From the NCBI RefSeq assembly GCF_008831285.2, contig NC_045151.1:4213544-4277543 (forward strand): a DNA stretch of 64,000 nt, read 5' to 3'. Source of the stretch: Nymphaea colorata (lineage: Eukaryota > Streptophyta > Magnoliopsida > Nymphaeales > Nymphaeaceae). The position numbers and the translations under genes are program-made. The notes under the pieces are model-generated. The model was given only the letters and a program-made list of their open reading frames with translations, searched no databases and was not told where the DNA came from. This document shows, in pieces, positions 40,484 to 52,650 of the stretch (positions are counted from its first letter, which is position 1; each line of letters starts with the position of its first letter).

Positions 40484-42655
40484 TAATGAGTTGAACTTGT
40501 AGTTAAGGATCTAATGAATTGAAGTCACATTCAATTAAGTATGTGTGATCAAACGAATCACTTAAATCCCACTCCTGTTTATACGAACAACTGATTTCAA
40601 TCGCTTATATCGCGTACTATAGATGTAACACAAGTTGAATTCTTTCGATTAAGTACGAGGGATGAAACTAATGCATAGATCCATTTTTAACTATATGAAC
40701 TTGTATTTCAATCATTTAAATCGTTCTTTATAGAAGTAATAAACGGTAAACACATTATGTTAACTATAAGGGATCAATTGAATGACTTAATCACAAAGTA
40801 ATGCATAAATGTGTTAAACATGCATGTTGAATGATTTAGTGGAATGAAATCACAAGCTTGTAAGAACATAAACGACATTTAAGTGATTTACTTGCTGAAT
40901 TTTAGTTAATATAATGCGTTTCGCTTGTTATTGCATCTATAATGAATGATTTAAATGGTTCAAACTAAAAGTTTGTATGAAAAGAAATGAAATTCAAGTC
41001 ATTCGTTTGATCGCTTATCATTCCCTAATGAGTTGAACTTGTAGTTAAGGATCTAATGAATTGAAGTCACATTCAATTAAGTATGTGTGATCAAACGAAT
41101 CACTTAAATCCCACTCCTGTTTATACGAACAACTGATTTCAATCGCTTATATCGCGTACTATAGATGTAACGACAAGTTGAATTCTTTCGATTAAGTACG
41201 AGGGATGAAACTAATGCATAGATCCATTTTTAACTATATGAACTGTGATTTCAATCATTTAAATCGTTCTTTATAGAAGTTATAAACGGTAAAACACATT
41301 ATGTTAACTATAAGGGATCAATTGAATGACTTGAATCACAAAGTAATGCATAAATGTGCTTAAACATGCATGTTGAATGATTTAGTGGAATGAAATCACA
41401 AGCTTGTAAGAACATAAACGACATTTAAGTGATTTACTTGCTTATTTTAGTTAATATAATGGTTTCGCTTGTTATTGCATCTATAATGAATGATTTAAAT
41501 GGTTCAAACTAAAAGTTTGTATGAAAAGAAATGAAATTCAAGTCATTCGTTTGATCGCTTATCATTCCCCTAATGAGTTGAACTTGTAGTTAAGGATCTA
41601 ATGAATTGAAGTCACATTCAATTAAGTATGTGTGATCAAACGAATCACTTAAATCCACTCCTGTTTATACGAACAACTGATTTCAATCGCTTATATCGCG
41701 TACTATAGATGTAACACAAGTTGAATTCTTTCGATTAAGTACGAGGATGAAACTAATGCATAGATCCATTTTTAACTATATGAACTTGTGATTTCAATCA
41801 TTTAAATCGTTCTTTGTAGAAGTTATAAACGGTGAAACACATTATGTTAACTATAAGGGATCAATTGAATGACTTAAATCACAAGTAAACATAAATGTGT
41901 TTAAACATGCATGTTGAATGGTTTAGTGGAATGAAATCACAAGCTTGTAAGAACATAAACGACATTTAAGTGATTTACTTGCTAATTTTAGTTAATATAA
42001 TGGTTTCGCTTGTTATTGCATCTATAATGAATGATTTAAATGGTTCAAACTAAAGTTTGTATGAAAAGAAATGAAATTCAAGTCATTCGTTTGATCGCTT
42101 ATCATTCCCCTAATGAGTTGAACTTGTAGTTAAGGATCTAATGAATTGAAGTCACATTCAATTAAGTATGTGTGATCAAACGAATCACTTAAATCCCACT
42201 CCTGTTTATACGAACAACTGATTTCAATCGCTTATATCGCGTACTATAGATGTAACGACAAGTTGAATTCTTTCGATTAAGTACGAGGGATGAAACTAGT
42301 GCATAGATCCATTTTTAACTATATGAACTTGTATTTCAATCATTTAAATCGTTCTTTATAGAAGTTATAAACGGTGAAACACATTATGTTAACTATAAGG
42401 GATCAATTGAATGACTTGAATCACAAAGTAAGCATAAATGTGTTTAAACATGCATGTTGAATGATTTAGTGGAATGAAATCACAAGCTTGTAGAACATAA
42501 ACGACATTTAAGTGATTTACTTGCTTATTTTAGTTAATATAATGTGTTTCGCTTGTTATTGCATCTATAATGAATGATTTAAATGGTTCAAACTAAAAGT
42601 TTGTATGAAAAGAAATGAAATTCAAGTCATTCGTTTGATCGCTTATCATTCCCCT

Positions 42656-44909
42656 AATGAGTTGAACTTGTAGTTAGGATCTAATGAATTGAAGTCACAT
42701 TCAATTAAGTATGTGTGATCAACGAATCACTTAAATCCCACTCCTGTTTATACGAACAACTGATTTCAATCGCTTATATCGCGACTATAGATGTAACGAC
42801 AAGTTGAATTATTTCGATTAAGTACGAGGGATGAAACTAATGCATAGATCTCATTTTTAACTATATGAACTGTGATTTCAATCATTTAAATCGTTCTTTT
42901 AGAAGTTATAAACGGTAAAACACATTATGTTACTATAAGGATCAATTGAATGACTTAATCACAAAGTAATGCATAAATGTGTTTAAACATGCATGTTGAA
43001 TGATTTAGTGGAATGAAATCACAGCTTGTAAGAACATAAACGACATTTAAGTGATTTACTTGCTGATTTTAGTTAATATAATGGTTTCGCTTGTTATTGC
43101 ATCTATAATGAATGATTTAATGGTTCAAACTAAAGTTTGTATGAAAGAAATGAAATTCAAGTCATTCGTTTGATCGCTTATCATTCCCCTAATGAGTTGA
43201 ACTTGTAGTTAAGGATCTAATGAATTGAAGTCACATTCAATTAAGTATGTGTGATCAAACGAATCACTTAAATCCCACTCCTGTTTATACGAACAACTGA
43301 TTTCAATCGCTTATATCGCGAACTATAGATGTAACGACAAGTTGAATTCTTTCGATTAAGTACGAGGGATGAAACTAATGCATAGATCCATTTTTAACTA
43401 TATGAACCTGTGATTTCAATCATTTAAATCGTTCTTTGTAGAAGTATAAACGGTGAAAACATTATGTTAACTAAAGGATCAATTGAATGACTTAAATCAC
43501 AAAGTAAGCATAAATGTGTTAAACATGCATGTTGATGATTTAGTGGAATGAATCACAAGCTTGTAAGAACATAACGACATTTAAGTGATTTACTTGCTGA
43601 ATTTTAGTTATATAATGGTTTCGTTGTTATTGCATCTATAATGAATGATTTAAACGGTTCAAACTAAAAGTTTGTATGAAAAGAATGAAATTCAGTCATT
43701 CGTTTGATCGCTTATCATTCCCCTAATGAGTTGAACTTGTAGTTAAGGATCTAATGAATTGAAGTCACATTCAATTAAGTATGTGTGATCAAAGAATCAC
43801 TTAAATCCCACTCCTGTTTATACGAACAACTGATTTCAATCGCTTATATCGCGTACTATAGATGTAACACAAGTTGAATTCTTCGATTAAGTACGAGGGA
43901 TGAAACTAATGCGTAGATCACATTTTTAACTATTGAACTGTGATTTCAATCATTTAAATCGTTCTTTATAGAAGTTAAACGGTAAACACATTATGTTAAC
44001 TATAAGGATCAATTGAATGACTTAAACACAAGTAATGCATAAAGTGCTTAAACATGCATGTTGAATGATTTAGCTGAATGAAATCACAAGCTTTGTAGAA
44101 CATAACGACATTTAAGTGATTTACTTGCGAATTTAGTTATATAATGTGTTTCGCTTGTTATTGCATCTATAATGAATGATTTAAATGGTTCAAACTAAAA
44201 GTTTGTATGAAAAGAAATGAAATTCAAGTCATTCGTTTGATCGCTTATCATTCCCTAATGAGTTGAACTTGTAGTTAAGGATCTAATGAATTGAAGTCAC
44301 ATTCAATTAAGTATGTGTGATCAAACGAATCACTTAAATCCCACTCCTGTTTATACGAACAACTGATTTCAATCGCTTATATGCGTACTATAGATGTAAC
44401 ACAAGTTGAATTCTTTCGATTAAGTACGAGGGATGAAACTAATGCATAGATCCATTTTTAACTATATGAACTGTGATTTCAATCATTTAAATCGTTCTTT
44501 ATAGAAGTTAATAAACGGTAAACACATTATGTTAACTATAAGGGATCAATTGAATGACTTGAATCACAAAGTAATGCATAAATGTGCTTAAACATGCATG
44601 TTGAATGATTTAGTGAATGAAATCACAAGCTTGTAAGAACATAAACATTTAAGTGATTTACTTGATTTTAGTTAATATAATGTGTTTCGCTTGTTATTGC
44701 ATCTATAATGAATGATTTAAATGGTTCAAACTAAAAGTTTGTATGAAAAGAAATGAAATTCAAGTCATTCGTTTGATCGCTTATCATTCCCCTAATGAGT
44801 TGAACTTGTAGTTAAGGATCTAATGAATTGAAGTCACATTCAATTAAGTATGTGTGATCAAACGAATCACTTAAATCCACTCCTGTTTATACGAACAACT
44901 GATTTCAAT
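42656..44909 (-). repeat. Low-quality stretch of array B before the gap
   Basis: Single-base losses become dense towards the N run: GTTTCGTTGTTATTG near 43619, AAAGAATGAAATTCAGTC near 43681, AACATAACGAC near 43569, and CTTGCGAATTTAGTTATAT near 44126. Unit spacing falls to 533-536 bp. This looks like poorly polished contig-end sequence rather than real divergence. Confidence 0.7.
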
Positions 44910-45009
44910 NNNNNNNNNNNNNNNNNNNNNNNNNNNNNNNNNNNNNNNNNNNNNNNNNNNNNNNNNNNNNNNNNNNNNNNNNNNNNNNNNNNNNNNNNNN
45001 NNNNNNNNN
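44910..45009. other. Assembly gap, exactly 100 N
   Basis: A run of 100 N interrupts a B unit. The flanking markers are 346 bp apart (44793 and 45139), against about 542 expected, so at least about 300 bp of one unit is absent. The round length suggests a placeholder for unknown size, and any number of units could be missing. Confidence 0.97.
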
Positions 45010-46000
45010 GAATTTTAGTTAATATAATGTGTTTCCTTGTTATTGCATCTATAATGAATGATTTAAATGGTTCAAACTAAAAGTTTGTATGAAAAAAATG
45101 AAATTCAAGTCATTCGTTTGATCGCTTATCATTCCCCTAATGAGTTGAACTTGTAGTTAAGGATCTAATGAATTGAAGTCACATTCAATTAAGTATGTGT
45201 GATCAAACGAATCACTTAAATCCCACTCCTGTTTATACGAACAACTGATTTCAATCGCTTATATCGCGAACTATAGATGTAACGACAAGTTGAATTTTCG
45301 ATTAAGTACGAGGGATGAAACTAATGCATAGATCCATTTTTAACTATATGAACTTGTAATTTCAATCATTTAAATCGTTCTTTGTAGAAGTTATAAACGG
45401 TGAAACACATTATGTTAACTAAAGGATCAATTGAATGACTTAAATCACAAAGTAACACATAAATGTGTTAAACATGCATGTTGAATGGTTTAGTGGAATG
45501 AAATCACAAGCTTGTAAGAACATAAACGACATTTAAGTGATTTACTTGCTGAATTTTAGTTAATATAATGCGTTTCGCTTGTTATTGCATCTATAATGAA
45601 TGATTTAAATGGTTCAAACTAAAAGTTTGTATGAAAAGAAATGAAATTCAAGTCATTCGTTTGATCGCTTATCATTCCCCTAATGAGTTGAACTTGTAGT
45701 TAAGGATCTAATGAATTGAAGTCACATTCAATTAAGTATGTGTGATCAAACGAATCACTTAAATCCCACTCCTGTTTATACGAACAACTGATTTCAATCG
45801 CTTATATCGCGTACTATAGATGTAACGACAAGTTGAATTCTTTCGATTAAGTACGAGGGATGAAACTAATGCATAGATCCATTTTTAACTATATGAACTG
45901 TGATTTCAATCATTTAAATCGTTCTTTGTAGAAGTTATAAACGGTGAAACACATTATGTTAACTATAAGGGATCAATTGAATGACTTAAATCACAAAGTA

Positions 46001-46014
46001 ACACATAAATGTGT
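46001..46014. repeat. Short inverted repeat ACACAT-AA-ATGTGT
   Basis: A 6-bp perfect stem with a 2-nt centre, present in the P-type units (also near 47094, 48180 and 49269). In other units the same place reads ATGCATAAATGTGC, where the symmetry is broken. Confidence 0.8.
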
Positions 46015-46017
46015 TTA

Positions 46018-46029
46018 AACATGCATGTT
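46018..46029. repeat. 12-bp perfect palindrome AACATGCATGTT
   Basis: A perfect palindrome found in almost every B unit and, as AACATGCATGTT or CAACATGCATGTT, in the last reverse subrepeat of most A units (for example near 1148). It sits beside the HindIII site. Confidence 0.85.
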
Positions 46030-46144
46030 GAATGGTTTAGTGGAATGAAATCACAAGCTTGTAAGAACATAAACGACATTTAAGTGATTTACTTGCTGAA
46101 TTTTAGTTAATATAATGCGTTTCGCTTGTTATTGCATCTATAAT

Positions 46145-46373
46145 GAATGATTTAAATGGTTCAAACTAAAAGTTTGTATGAAAAGAAATGAAATTCAAGT
46201 CATTCGTTTGATCGCTTATCATTCCCCTAATGAGTTGAACTTGTAGTTAAGGATCTAATGAATTGAAGTCACATTCAATTAAGTATGTGTGATCAAACGA
46301 ATCACTTAAATCCCACTCCTGTTTATACGAACAACTGATTTCAATCGCTTATATCGCGTACTATAGATGTAAC
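46145..46373 (-). other. Nearly invariant ~229 bp block of the B unit
   Basis: From GAATGATTTAAATGG through GTTGAACTTGTAG, AATTGAAGTCACATTC and GAACAACTGATTTC to CTATAGATGTAAC, the sequence is almost unchanged in the great majority of the roughly 90 B units. The remaining ~310 bp (from ACAAGTTGAATTC to the GTTTCGC segment) holds most substitutions and single-base losses. The boundaries are given for one representative copy that spans two marker intervals. Whether the contrast reflects function, gene conversion or consensus artefacts is not settled by the sequence. Confidence 0.7.
46162..46176. repeat. Short inverted repeat CAAACT-AAA-AGTTTG
   Basis: A 6-bp stem with a 3-nt centre inside the invariant block, conserved in nearly all B units and in array A (as CAAACTTTTAGTTTG, for example near 1002). 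Confidence 0.82.
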
Positions 46374-49300
46374 GACAAGTTGAATTCTTTCGATTAAGTA
46401 CGAGGGATGAAACTAATGCATAGATCCATTTTTAACTATATGAACCTGTGATTTCAATCATTTAAATCGTTCTTTATAGAAGTAATAAACGGTAAACACA
46501 TTATGTTAACTATAAGGATCAATTGAATGACTTAAATCACAAAGTAATGCATAAATGTGCTTAAACATGCATGTTGAATGATTTAGTGAATGAAATCACA
46601 AGCTTGTAAGAACATAAACGACATTTAAGTGATTTACTTGCTGAATTTTAGTTAATATAATGGTTTCGCTTGTTATTGCATCTATAATGAATGATTTAAA
46701 TGGTTCAAACTAAAAGTTTGTATGAAAAGAAATGAAATTCAAGTCATTCGTTTGATCGCTTATCATTCCCCTAATGAGTTGAACTTGTAGTTAAGGATCT
46801 AATGAATTGAAGTCACATTCAATTAAGTATGGTGATCAAACGAATCACTTAAATCCCACTCCTGTTTATACGAACAACTGATTTCAATCGCTTATATCGC
46901 GAACTATAGATGTAACGACAAGTTGAATTATTTCGATTAAGTACGAGGGATGAAACTAATGCATAGATCCATTTTTAACTATATGAACTTGTAATTTCAA
47001 TCATTTAAATCGTTCTTTGTAGAAGTTATAAACGGTGAAACACATTATGTTAACTACAAGGGATCAATTGAATGACTTAAATCACAAAGTAACACATAAA
47101 TGTGTTTAAACATGCATGTTGAATGGTTTAGTGGAATGAAATCACAAGCTTGTAAGAACATAAACGACATTTAAGTGATTTACTTGCTGAATTTTAGTTA
47201 ATATAATGCGTTTCGCTTGTTATTGCATCTATAATGAATGATTTAAATGGTTCAAACTAAAAGTTTGTATGAAAAGAAATGAAATTCAAGTCATTCGTTT
47301 GATCGCTTATCATTCCCCTAATGAGTTGAACTTGTAGTTAAGGATCTAATGAATTGAAGTCACATTCAATTAAGTATGTGTGATCAAACGAATCACTTAA
47401 ATCCCACTCCTGTTTATACGAACAACTGATTTCAATCGCTTATATCGCGTACTATAGATGTAACACAAGTTGAATTCTTTCGATTAAGTACAGGGATGAA
47501 ACTAATGCATAGATCCATTTTTAACTATATGAACCTGTGATTTCAATATTTAAATCGTTCTTTATAGAAGTAATAAACGGTAAAACACATTATGTTAACT
47601 ATAAGGATCAATTGAATGACTTAATCACAAAGTAATGCATAAATGTGCTTAAACATGCATGTTGAATGATTTAGTGAATGAAATCACAAGCTTGTAAGAA
47701 CATAAACGACATTTAAGTGATTTACTTGCTGAATTTTAGTTAATATAACAGGTTTCGCTTGTTATTGCATCTATAATGAATGATTTAAATGGTTCAAACT
47801 AAAAGTTTGTATGAAAAGAAATGAAATTCAAGTCATTCGTTTGATCGCTTATCATTCCCCTAATGAGTTGAACTTGTAGTTAAGGATCTAATGAATTGAA
47901 GTCACATTCAATTAAGTATGGTGATCAAACGAATCACTTAAATCCCACTCCTGTTTATACGAACAACTGATTTCAATCGCTTATATCGCGAACTATAGAT
48001 GTAACGACAAGTTGAATTATTTCGATTAAGTACGAGGGATGAAACTAATGCATAGATCCATTTTTAACTATATGAACTTGTAATTTCAATCATTTAAATC
48101 GTTCTTTGTAGAAGTTATAAACGGTGAAACACATTATGTTAACTAAAGGATCAATTGAATGACTTAAATCACAAAGTAACACATAAATGTGTTTAAACAT
48201 GCATGTTGAATGGTTTAGTGGAATGAAATCACAAGCTTGTAAGAACATAAACGACATTTAAGTGATTTACTTGCTGAATTTTAGTTAATATAATGCGTTT
48301 CGCTTGTTATTGCATCTATAATGAATGATTTAAACGGTTCAAACTAAAAGTTTGTATGAAAAGAAATGAAATTCAAGTCATTCGTTTGATCGCTTATCAT
48401 TCCCCTAATGAGTTGAACTTGTAGTTAAGGATCTAATGAATTGAAGTCACATTCAATTAAGTATGTGTGATCAAACGAATCACTTAAATCCCACTCCTGT
48501 TTATACGAACAACTGATTTCAATCGCTTATATCGCGTACTATAGATGTAACACAAGTTGAATTCTTTCGATTAAGTACGAGGGATGAAACTAATGCATAG
48601 ATCACATTTTTAACTATATGAACCTGTGATTTCAATCATTTAAATCGTTCTTTATAGAAGTAATAAACGGTAAAACACATTATGTAACTATAAGGGATCA
48701 ATTGAATGGCTTAAATCACAAAGTAATGCATAAATGTGCTTAAAGATGCATGTTGAATGATTTACTTGAATGAAATCACAAGTTGTAAGAACATAAACGA
48801 CATTTAAGTGATTTACTTGCTGATTTTAGTTAATATAATGTGTTTCGCTTGTTATTGCATTTATAATGAATGATTTAAATGGTTCAAACTAAAAGTTTGT
48901 ATGAAAAGAAATGAAATTCAAGTCATTCGTTTGATCGCTTATCATTCCCCTAATGAGTTGAACTTGTAGTTAAGGATCTAATGAATTGAAGTCACATTCA
49001 ATTAAGTATGTGTGATCAAACGAATCACTTAAATCCCACTCCTGTTTATACGAACAACTGATTCAATCGCTTATATCGCGAACTATAGATGTAACGACAA
49101 GTTGAATTATTTCGATTAAGTACGAGGGATGAAACTAATGCATAGATCCATTTTTAACTATATGAACTTGTAATTTCAATCATTTAAATCGTTCTTTGTA
49201 GAAGTTATAAACGGTGAAACACATTATGTTAACTATAAGGATCAATTGAATGACTTAAATCACAAAGTAACACATAAATGTGTTTAAACATGCATGTTGA

Positions 49301-49497
49301 ATGGTTTAGTGGAATGAAATCACAAGCTTGTAAGAACATAAACGACATTTAAGTGATTTACTTGCTGAATTTTAGTTAATATAATGCGTTTCGCTTGTTA
49401 TTGCATCTATAATGAATGATTTAAATGGTTCAAACTAAAAGTTTGTATGAAAAGAAATGAAATTCAAGTCATTCGTTTGATCGCTTATCATTCCCCT
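46229..49497 (-). repeat. Alternating Q/P dimer higher-order repeat, three copies of ~1.09 kb
   Basis: Q-type units (46229, 47320, 48407) read CCTGTGATTTC, TTATAGAAGTAATAAA and AATGCATAAATGTGC. P-type units (46772, 47862, 48952) read CGAACTATAG, GAATTATTTCG, CTTGTAATTTC, TTTGTAGAAG and ACACATAAATGTGT. Dimer copies span 46229-47319, 47320-48406 and 48407-49497 (1,087-1,091 bp). P units at 46772 and 47862 share GTATGGTGATC, supporting recent duplication. P units lack the EcoRI site. The unit at 48407 also resembles the W type described further downstream. Confidence 0.8.
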
Positions 49498-50581
49498 AAT
49501 GAGTTGAACTTGTAGTTAAGGATCTAATGAATTGAAGTCACATTCAATTAAGTATGTGTGATCAAACGAATCACTTAAATCCCACTCCTGTTTATACGAA
49601 CAACTGATTTCAATCGCTTATATCGCGTACTATAGATGTAACGACAAGTTGAATTCTTTCGATTAAGTACAGGGATGAAACTAATGCATAGATCCATTTT
49701 TAACTATATGAACCTGTGATTTCAATCATTTAAATCGTTCTTTATAGAAGTAATAAATGGTAAACACATTATGTTAACTATAAGGATCAATTGAATGACT
49801 TAATCACAAAGTAATGCATAAATGTGCTTAAACATGCATGTTGAATGATTTAGTGAATGAAATCACAAGCTTGTAAGAACATAAACGACATTTAAGTGAT
49901 TTACTTGCTGAATTTTAGTTAATATAATGGTTTCGCTTGTTATTGCATCTATAATGAATGATTTAAATGGTTCAAACTAAAAGTTTGTATGAAAAGAAAT
50001 GAAATTCAAGTCATTCGTTTGATCGCTTATCATTCCCCTAATGAGTTGAACTTGTAGTTAAGGATCTAATGAATTGAAGTCACATTCAATTAAGTATGTG
50101 TGATCAAACGAATCACTTAAATCCCACTCCTGTTTATACGAACAACTGATTTCAATCGCTTATATCGCGTACTATAGATGTAACGACAAGTTGAATTCTT
50201 TCGATTAAGTACAGGGATGAAACTATGCATAGATCCATTTTAACTATATGAACCTGTGATTTCAATCATTTAAATCGTTCTTTATAGAAGTAATAAACGG
50301 TAAAACACATTATGTTAACTATAAGGATCAATTGAATGACTTAATCACAAAGTAATGCATAAATGTGCTTAAACATGCATGTTGAATGATTTAGTGAATG
50401 AAATCACAAGCTTGTAAGAACATAAACGACATTTAAGTGATTTACTTGCTGAATTTTAGTTAATATAACGAGGTTTCGCTTGTTATTGCATCTATAATGA
50501 ATGATTTAAATGGTTCAAACTAAAAGTTTGTATGAAAAGAAATGAAATTCAAGTCATTCGTTTGATCGCTTATCATTCCCC
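49498..50581 (-). repeat. Two Q-type B units after the dimer block
   Basis: Both units (49498, 50041) carry CCTGTGATTTC, AGTAATAAA and GTACAGGGATG. The second ends with TAACGAGGTTTCGC, a variant otherwise typical of the short Z units. Alternation with P stops here. Confidence 0.75.
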
Positions 50582-52197
50582 TAATGAGTTGAACTTGTAG
50601 TTAAGGATCTAATGAATTGAAGTCACATTCAATTAAGTATGTGTGATCAAACGAATCACTTAAATCCCACTCCTGTTTATACGAACAACTGATTTCAATC
50701 GCTTATATCGCGTACTATAGATGTAACGACAAGTTGAATTCTTTCGATTAAGTACCAGGGATGAAACTAGTGCATAGATCTCATTTTTAACTATATGAAC
50801 CTGTGATTTCAATCATTTAAATCGTTCTTTATAGAAGTAATAAAGGTAAAACACATTATGTTAACTATAAGGAATCAATTGAATGACTTGAATCACAAAG
50901 TAATGCATAAATGTGCTTAAACATGCATGTTGAATGATTTAGTAGAATGAAATCACAAGCTTGTAAGAACATAAACGACATTTAAGTGATTTACTTGCTG
51001 AATTTTAGTTAATATAAGGTTTCGCTTGTTATTGCATCTATAATGAATGATTTAAATGGTTCAAACTAAAAGTTTGTATGAAAAGAAATGAAATTCAAGT
51101 CATTCGTTTGATCGCTTATCATTCCCTAATGAGTTGAACTTGTAGTTAAGGATCTAATGAATTGAAGTCACATTCAATTAAGTATGTGTGATCAAACGAA
51201 TCACTTAAATCCACTCCTGTTTATACGAACAACTGATTTCAATCGCTTATATCGCGTACTATAGATGTAACACAAGTTGAATTCTTTCGATTAAGTACGA
51301 GGGATGAAACTAATGCGTAGATCACATTTTTAACTATATGAACCTGTGATTTCAATCATTTAAATCGTTCTTTATAGAAGTAATAAACGGTAAAACACAT
51401 TATGTTAACTATAAGGGATCAATTGAATGGCTTAAACACAAAGTAATGCATAAATGTGCTTAAAATGCATTGAATGTTTATAAAATCACAAGTTGTAAGA
51501 ACATAAATGACATTTAAGTGATTTACTTGCTTATTTTAGTTAATATAATGGTTTCGCTTGATTGCATCTATAATGAATGATTTAAATGGTTCAAACTAAA
51601 AGTTTGTATGAAAAGAAATGAAATTCAAGTCATTCGTTTGATCGCTTATCATTCCCTAATGAGTTGAACTTGTAGTTAAGGATCTAATGAATTGAAGTCA
51701 CATTCAATTAAGTATCTGTGATCAAACGAATCACTTAAATCCCACTCCTGTTTATACGAACAACTGATTTCAATCGCTTATATCGCGTACTATAATGAAC
51801 CACAAGTTGAATTCTTTCGATTAAGTACGAGGGATGAAACTAGTGCATAATCCATTTTTAACTATATGAACTTGTGATTTCAATCGTTTAAATCGTTCTT
51901 TATAGAAGTTATAAACGGTGAAACACATTATGTTAACTATAAGGATCAATTGAATGACTTGAATCACATGTAATGCATAAATGTGCTTAAACATGCAGTT
52001 GAATGATTTAGTGGAATGAAATACAAGCTTGTAAGAACATAAATGACATTTAAGTGATTTACTTGCTGAATTTTAGTTAATATAATGTGTTTCGCTTGTT
52101 ATTGCATCTATAATGAATGATTTAAATGGTTCAAACTAAAGTTTGTATGAAAAGAAATGAAATTCAAGTCATTCGTTTGATCGCTTATCATTCCCCT

Positions 52198-52650
52198 AAT
52201 AGTTGAACTTGTAGTTAAGGATCTAATGAATTGAAGTCACATTCAATTAAGTATGTGTGATCAAACGAATCACTTAAATCCACTCCTGTTTATACGAACA
52301 ACTGATTTCAATCGCTTATTCATTGCTTTATATAAGTATAAACATGGATCAAACTAACTGATTCATATTTAAATCTTTAAATTATAAACATTATCAGGGA
52401 TCAATTGAATACTTGAATCACAAAGTAATGCATAAATGTGCTTAAACATGCATGTTGAATGTTTAGTGGAATGAAATCACAAGCTTGTAAGAACATAAAT
52501 GACATTTAAGTGATTTACTTGCTTATTTTAGTTAATATAACGAGGTTTCGCTTGTTATTGCACTATAATGAATGATTTAAATGGTTAAACTAAAAGTTTG
52601 TATGAAAAGAAATTAAATTCAAGTCATTCGTTTGATCGCTTATCATTCCC
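52198..52650 (-). repeat. Short B unit (Z-like, 453 bp) with a scrambled segment
   Basis: After CAATCGCTTATTCATTG the unit reads through about 75 bp of disordered satellite-like words (about 52319-52395, including TATAAACATGGATCAAAC) before returning to GGGATCAATTGAATACTTG. It may be a degraded Z unit or a poor consensus. Confidence 0.65.

Larger units (their letters stand above)
14461..44909 (-). repeat. Satellite array B, first block: ~542 bp units
   Basis: The marker ATGAGTTGAACTTGTAG occurs 56 times from about 14961 to 44793, spaced 533-547 bp with a mean of about 542. Each unit is the reverse complement of part of an a2-type A unit: the last two forward-block members met in reverse (GTTCGTATAAACACGAGTG becomes TTTATACGAACAACTG), the switch region, reverse subrepeats six and five, and a hybrid of four and three. 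B carries CTTTCGATTAAGTACGAGGG, the complement of the a2-specific segment, so it matches a2 and not a1. A HindIII site occurs in nearly every unit and an EcoRI site in most. Nothing coding is visible. Confidence 0.95.
45682..46228 (-). repeat. Reference array B unit (anatomy)
   Basis: A well-preserved 547 bp unit. Layout in window orientation: forward subrepeat with TAATGAATTGAAGTCAC (about 45682-45770); two reverse subrepeats with CTGATTTCAATCGC (about 45788) and GTGATTTCAATCATTT (about 45900); then two forward subrepeats centred on CATGTTGAATGGTTTAG (about 46022) and AATGATTTAAATGGTTC (about 46146). That is three forward plus two reverse subrepeats. HindIII cuts in ACAAGCTTGT at 46055-46060 and EcoRI in GTTGAATTC near 45836. 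Subrepeat boundaries are approximate. Confidence 0.82.
45010..50581 (-). repeat. Satellite array B, second block
   Basis: B units resume mid-unit after the gap (GAATTTTAGTTAATATAATG) and continue at about 545 bp spacing. Markers lie at 45139, 45682, 46229, 46772, 47320, 47862, 48407, 48952, 49498 and 50041. Single-base losses are fewer than just before the gap. Confidence 0.93.

Noticed and set aside
44850-45080. Open reading frame of 76 codons on the plus strand
   Set aside because: It spans the 100-N gap, so nearly half of its codons are unknown. The flanks are ordinary B satellite that has stops in this frame in complete units.
46189-46410. CENP-B box (TTCGNNNNANNCGGG)
   Set aside because: ATTCGTTTGATCGCTTA has the TTCG and A positions but ends in GCTT, not CGGG. 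TTTCGATTAAGTACGAGGG is closer but needs an extra base and has CGAG. Neither meets the known mammalian consensus, so no box is called.
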